The notes beneath the pieces are model-generated. The model saw only the letters and a program-made list of their open reading frames with translations. It did not search any database and was not told where the DNA came from. A stretch of 8,174 bases of DNA from contig VBAY01000121.1 in NCBI GenBank assembly GCA_005883085.1, positions 1 through 8,174 of the forward strand, given 5' to 3'. A program made the translations under genes and the position numbers. Positions 4,944-8,174 of the stretch are shown here, in pieces (the first letter of the stretch is position 1; each line of letters begins with the position of its first letter). The DNA is from Candidatus Bathyarchaeota archaeon (GTDB taxonomy: Archaea > Thermoproteota > Bathyarchaeia > 40CM-2-53-6).

Positions 4944-6365
4944 ATGGGCAAATCCCTAGCCAGCCCCACAGAAAGTATGATAAAAGAGGTCTCAGCATCC
5001 TTTTTCGAACCGCAAGAGCTCAGCAGAGAAAGATTCGTCGCACTCGACTACTTCAACAAACTACCCCTCGAGAAATCCGTGCTCTACACGAAGTACGTGG
5101 ACATCATATCCGGGCTTACGCTAGATTCGTTCGAACCCGGTCTACCCTCCCACCTCAAATCGATACCCCACGAGATCGCCCATCTTGTCAAGGAGAGAGA
5201 CGAGCCGACTCTATCCCTCCAAGTCGACTCTCAGATGGTCCGCACAGAAATACACGGGACCCTGGAGAAGGAGGGAATCATATTCTCAAACATACAGTCA
5301 GCGCTCGCCAACAATCCAGAACTGGCCCGGAGCCACTTTACCAAGGCGATTCCTCCTGACGACGACAAGTTTGCAGCCCTAAACAACGCCTTCTTCACCG
5401 CAGGCACATTCCTATACGTCCCGAAAGGGCTCAACATCAAAATCCCCTTCCGAAACATCGTCCTACTCAAGAGTCGCCACCAAGCAGCATTCACCCACAA
5501 CATCATCATCGCCGAAGAAAACAGTAAACTGAACTTTCTTCAGGAAGCCTACTCAAAGCTTGACCCCGGCCAACAGGGTCCCGCCCTCTACAGCGAGGTA
5601 ACGGAAGTCTACGTCGGCGAGGATGCGGAGGTCAACTTCGCCAGCCTACAGAACTTCGAAGGCGACGTTCATTCAACACTCAACAGGCGATGCGTCGCCC
5701 AAAAAGACGCTCGCATGAACTGGACCATAGGCCACATAGGTGGAGGAACCACCCGCTCCCGAGTGGAGAGCGTCCTAAACGGACCGGGTGCCGCTGCGGA
5801 GGATGTCGAAATCGTCTTTGGCTCAGAGTCTCAGCGAGTCGATGCAGTCACCGATCTTACGCACAGGTCCACCAACACAACCGGACACGTGCTAGCACGT
5901 GGGGTGTTGAGAGACTCGGCACGTACCATCTTCAAGGGCATGATACGAATCGAAGAAGGGGCGAAGAATTCGAACTCATACCTTGCAGAACACGCAATGA
6001 TTTTCAGCAAGAAGGCTAGAGCCGACGCAATACCAGGGCTCGAGATCATGACGAATGAGGTGAAGGCCACTCATTCGGGATCAGTTAGCCAGGTGGACGA
6101 GGAACAGATTTTCTACCTCATGTCTCGGGGCTTATCCCAAAGCGAAGCCCAGAGAATGATCATTATCGGGTTCCTGCATCCTGCCGTGCAACGCATACCT
6201 CTTCGAACAGTAAGAGCCGCGATACAGTACTTGATCGAGGAGAAGTGGCTGGGGAGGGGAGGACAAATCCCTCCAAGCCCTGAACAATTACCGGAATTCG
6301 AGGAAGAGCCTGAGAAGGAGAGTGTCTCGTCCGATCTGTTTGAGCGGCACTACAAGTACCGGTAG
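4944..6365 (+). CDS. sufD: Fe-S cluster assembly protein SufD
   Basis: A 473-residue paralogue of the preceding SufB. It shares the beta-helix core (AALNNAFFTAGTFLYVPKG at 144-162, SLQNF at 234-238, FKGMIRI at 330-336) and the end signature DEEQIFYLMSRGLSQSEAQRMIIIGF. SufD rather than SufB is indicated by the loss of the SufB interface cysteine (YLAEHAMIFSKKARADAIPGLE replaces the CDALLM segment) and by H377 in VKATHSGSV, which corresponds to the E. coli SufD histidine H360 facing the SufB cysteine. The C-terminus carries an extra acidic, proline-rich tail (about 438-473) of unknown role. The ATG at 4944 is 57 bp after sufB. The last base of the TAG stop is the first base of the GTG of the next gene, which suggests coupling. 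Confidence 0.9.
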   Translation: MGKSLASPTESMIKEVSASFFEPQELSRERFVALDYFNKLPLEKSVLYTKYVDIISGLTLDSFEPGLPSHLKSIPHEIAHLVKERDEPTLSLQVDSQMVRTEIHGTLEKEGIIFSNIQSALANNPELARSHFTKAIPPDDDKFAALNNAFFTAGTFLYVPKGLNIKIPFRNIVLLKSRHQAAFTHNIIIAEENSKLNFLQEAYSKLDPGQQGPALYSEVTEVYVGEDAEVNFASLQNFEGDVHSTLNRRCVAQKDARMNWTIGHIGGGTTRSRVESVLNGPGAAAEDVEIVFGSESQRVDAVTDLTHRSTNTTGHVLARGVLRDSARTIFKGMIRIEEGAKNSNSYLAEHAMIFSKKARADAIPGLEIMTNEVKATHSGSVSQVDEEQIFYLMSRGLSQSEAQRMIIIGFLHPAVQRIPLRTVRAAIQYLIEEKWLGRGGQIPPSPEQLPEFEEEPEKESVSSDLFERHYKYR

Positions 6366-6685
6366 TGAGTCTCCTGGGAACTTTGGTCAAAGTGTGTTCC
6401 CTCTCTGAGCTTCCGCCTGGATCGATGAAGGGAATAGAACACGATGGCAAACGGATACTCGTTGTCAATCTTGAAGGGACCATATACGCGTGGGACGGAA
6501 CCTGTACTCACGAAGAGTACGACTTGTCGATGGGATTTCTGACCGGGGATAGTGTCACATGTGCACTGCACCTTTCGCGGTTCAACCTGCTCACGGGGGA
6601 AGCCGTCAATCCACCTGCGGAGAAACCGCTGGGCAAGCATCAGGTAAAGGTAGCTGACGGAGACATCTTCGTGGAATTGGGATGA
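6365..6685 (+). CDS. Rieske-type [2Fe-2S] ferredoxin
   Basis: A 106-residue soluble Rieske domain protein. Two cluster-binding motifs are intact: C47-T-H49 and C66-A-L-H69, with the following F-N-L-x-T-G-E-A turn and the PPAEKPL proline loop typical of bacterial-type Rieske ferredoxins (oxygenase ferredoxin/NirD-like). There is no signal peptide or membrane anchor, and the cysteines for the disulfide of respiratory Rieske proteins are lacking, so it is a cytosolic electron carrier. The GTG start at 6365 overlaps the sufD stop by one base, and the LVKVCSLSELPPG beginning is where such proteins usually start. Its place as third gene in the operon suggests it supplies or receives electrons in Fe-S assembly, but the partner is unknown. 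Confidence 0.9.
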   Translation: MSLLGTLVKVCSLSELPPGSMKGIEHDGKRILVVNLEGTIYAWDGTCTHEEYDLSMGFLTGDSVTCALHLSRFNLLTGEAVNPPAEKPLGKHQVKVADGDIFVELG

Positions 6686-6748
6686 GGCTGCAGCAAGCCT
6701 AGGTCGATCTTCCTCACCAAGATTTCCTTCACGTTTTCCATTCTTACC
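6685..6748 (+). terminator. Probable terminator of the suf operon
   Basis: A small hairpin, AGGCT/AGCCT (6685-6689 with 6696-6700), overlaps the stop of the Rieske gene and is followed by a pyrimidine-rich stretch with T-runs (6722-6748, including GTTTTCC). T-rich tracts are the usual archaeal intrinsic terminator. Confidence 0.4.
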
Positions 6749-6799
6749 CTCACACACAATTTCAAGTTACATGGCCCTTTAGTCGGTTCGCTCCCTTTT

Positions 6800-6829
6800 C
6801 ACTTCGCCTTACCATAGGCGTTCGGAGTG
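6800..6829 (+). promoter_or_regulatory. Hairpin in the leader of the secreted-protein gene
   Basis: CACTTCG (6800-6806) pairs with CGGAGTG (6823-6829) in 7 bp including one G-U, continued by CCT/AGG around a 6-nt loop with a 4-nt bulge. It ends 33 bp before the ATG at 6863. It may be a leader structure; the loop region TACCATAG could also act as a weak TATA box for a start near 6837. Confidence 0.3.
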
Positions 6830-6862
6830 GGTTGCTATGCGCGACGTGAGAAAAGGATAGGG

Positions 6863-8174
6863 ATGGGATTCGTTCCGACACAGAGGATACGTCCTTCTCT
6901 TCCTCCTATCATTGCTCTTGATTGTAACCACATTCAACGCCCCGGTTCACGCGGTGGGCGAGACTTATACTCTAACGGAGTCAGCCTCGCGATTGCAGGA
7001 AAGTAGTACTGCAAGTGTTCTGCTAATCCTAAACGTGTCCAACGCCAACACGGTCGCAAACTATGCTTTCACTTGGAGTGTGAAGGATCCTAGCGGGAGC
7101 GTCCACAAGGCCAACAACGCAACTAATGTGCCTCACCCAGCATCGTTCGTTGAGAGCGTCGCCTACCCCGACAAATTCGGTTCCGGGCCTAGCTTAGCCT
7201 ACACAGGTGTCTATGCGGTGTGGGTCAATCAGACCCAACCTCTGTTACTAGGTTCGACTGGAGTTGCCAACGGCCAGTTTGAAGTAGATCTCACCGACAG
7301 TCTAAGTTACCCGCGTACTTTTCCCGTCGGAATCAGAGCTTCTGGCTACGCGCCCAACCTGAACGTGACCATCGCGATATCCGGCTCTGGCGGACCGACA
7401 CCAGGTTTCCCGTTAAACCAGTTAGCCGATAGTAATGGAGACCTCTCCTACGTCTGGCCGTCGATACCCGCTTCAACTTCCCTTGGCAGCTACACGGTAA
7501 TCCTCACAGGGAGCCCGACGAAGACTCCGCCTGACATCCAGTCATTTATCGTCACAGCAACAAACGTAACGATTTCTCCACTTACGATCAGCCTGAGCTA
7601 CCTGCAGAGGTCCCAGACTGAAGATTTTCGTTTCTCCGCCTCGTATCCAAACGGGGCGCAGGTCAAAACAGGTTCAGCCAATCTGCGCCTAGTGGAAGCT
7701 GATGGCTTAACATCGCATTATGTTGCGATGGCTTACAAATCAACTCTGGGAGTGTTCCGCGGAACATTCCAGATCCCTCTTAGCAGCGAGGTCGGTCCTT
7801 GGGTCGCCACAGTCGAGGTTAGCAGCTTCGACGATGGTTATGGAAACAAGGGACCGATCTCAAGCGTATTAAAGCCCTTTACCGTATCGCCAGCGATACT
7901 CACCGTCTCCGCCACTACCAACTACAACAACTACACCATCGGGGGTATCGTAGTAATCTACGCCTCAGTGGTGACCCCTGGAGGGTACAACTTCACCAGC
8001 GGGACAGTCACCGCTACAACATACCATTCGTCGAGTCAGATTGGTAGCCCATTACTCTTGTTCTATGACCAGAGCCGGGCAAAGTGGGTCGGTAGCTACA
8101 CAGTAAACTCAACCAACCCATATGGAATCTGGCAAATACAAGTCAATGCCAGTGATAGCTACGGAAACATGGGG
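6863..8174 (+). CDS. Large secreted Ig-like repeat protein, N-terminal part, with a disrupted start
   Basis: One frame is open without a stop from 6861 to the right edge (438 codons) and continues outside. It begins with a clear signal peptide: basic SFRHRGY, then a hydrophobic core YVLLFLLSLLLIV, then a likely cleavage after NAPVHA. What follows is a beta-rich, threonine/serine/asparagine-rich extracellular protein with nine N-x-S/T sequons and at least two tandem Ig-like repeats (7584-7853, 7899-8174). This suggests an exported, probably N-glycosylated surface protein (S-layer or adhesin-like); no enzymatic motif is visible. The start is abnormal. The ATG at 6863 has a well-spaced AAGGA (6853-6857) but is one base out of frame. 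The in-frame ATG at 6837 is cut off by TAG at 6858. Reading ATGG instead of ATGGG at 6863 would give MDSFRHRGY and a perfect signal peptide. Confidence 0.7.
7584..7853 (+). repeat. Ig-like tandem repeat 1 of the secreted protein
   Basis: About 90 residues ending VGPWVATVEVSSFDDGYGNKG. It contains a PNGAQVKTGSANL strand pair and aligns with the next copy over TISLSYL..., G.V..., the W strand and the D-YGN-G ending. It is a protein-level repeat; the DNA copies have diverged. Confidence 0.6.
7899..8174 (+). repeat. Ig-like tandem repeat 2 of the secreted protein (runs to the window edge)
   Basis: Begins LTVSATTNYNNYTIGG and ends YGIWQIQVNASDSYGNMG, matching the strand order and the D-YGN-G signature of repeat 1. 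It carries four of the nine sequons (NYT, NFT, NST, NAS). More copies probably follow outside the window. Confidence 0.6.

Noticed and set aside
6858..6860. TAG read as pyrrolysine or another amino acid
   Set aside because: TAG is the ordinary stop of four neighbouring genes, the residue would fall before a signal peptide rather than in an enzyme active site, and a one-base indel at ATGGG explains the data more simply. Kept only as an alternative in the findings.
1..8174. CRISPR array, insertion sequence, att site or defence island
   Set aside because: No regularly spaced direct repeats, transposase or integrase motifs, or terminal inverted repeats were found; the tRNA 3' ends are not duplicated elsewhere in the window.

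Overview
The window looks archaeal. Two tRNA genes are interrupted by short introns that fold towards the bulge-helix-bulge shape cut by the archaeal tRNA-splicing endonuclease. One intron in each tRNA lies outside the anticodon loop. CCA is encoded in both tRNA genes, TATA-like boxes sit about 25-35 bp upstream of several starts, and the protein families (Nfo, Nth with an iron-sulfur cluster, SufB/SufD, Rieske ferredoxin, a sequon-rich secreted repeat protein) fit an archaeon. Introns at non-canonical tRNA positions are best known from Thermoproteota/TACK lineages (Thermoproteales, Thaumarchaeota-like and Bathyarchaeia-like groups). I infer a TACK archaeon at moderate to low confidence and cannot name a genus.

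Layout. Positions 1-76 hold the last 24 codons of an amidohydrolase-like gene, followed by a small two-helix membrane protein (107-337). On the minus strand lie tRNA-Ala(UGC) (342-465; introns in the D-loop and anticodon loop) and tRNA-Phe(GAA) (634-762; introns in the T-loop and anticodon loop). Each has its own TATA-like box, and a hairpin-rich spacer separates them. A second small two-helix membrane protein follows on plus (985-1314). Next is a two-gene base-excision-repair operon, nfo (endonuclease IV) overlapping nth (endonuclease III) (1447-2999). A hairpin separates nth from a convergent small zinc-ribbon gene on minus (3051-3248). A 237-bp leader with two TATA-like boxes and an inverted repeat precedes the operon sufB - sufD - Rieske ferredoxin (3486-6685). 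The right end (from about 6863) is the start of a large secreted, probably glycosylated protein with tandem Ig-like repeats, which runs off the window.

How the genes work together. Nfo and Nth act in succession on damaged DNA: Nth removes oxidised pyrimidines and nicks, and Nfo processes abasic sites and blocked 3' ends. SufB and SufD form the scaffold on which Fe-S clusters are built, and the Rieske protein is a [2Fe-2S] electron carrier translated in overlap with sufD. SufC, the ATPase partner, is not in the window. Nth and the Rieske protein both carry Fe-S clusters and are plausible clients of the Suf machinery.

The points most worth checking are the two doubly interrupted tRNAs (especially the T-loop intron and the odd C73 and short variable loop of tRNA-Phe) and the broken start of the secreted protein, where an in-frame TAG or a one-base shift separates every ATG from the signal peptide. 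No CRISPR array, insertion sequence, rRNA or plasmid/viral module was seen.
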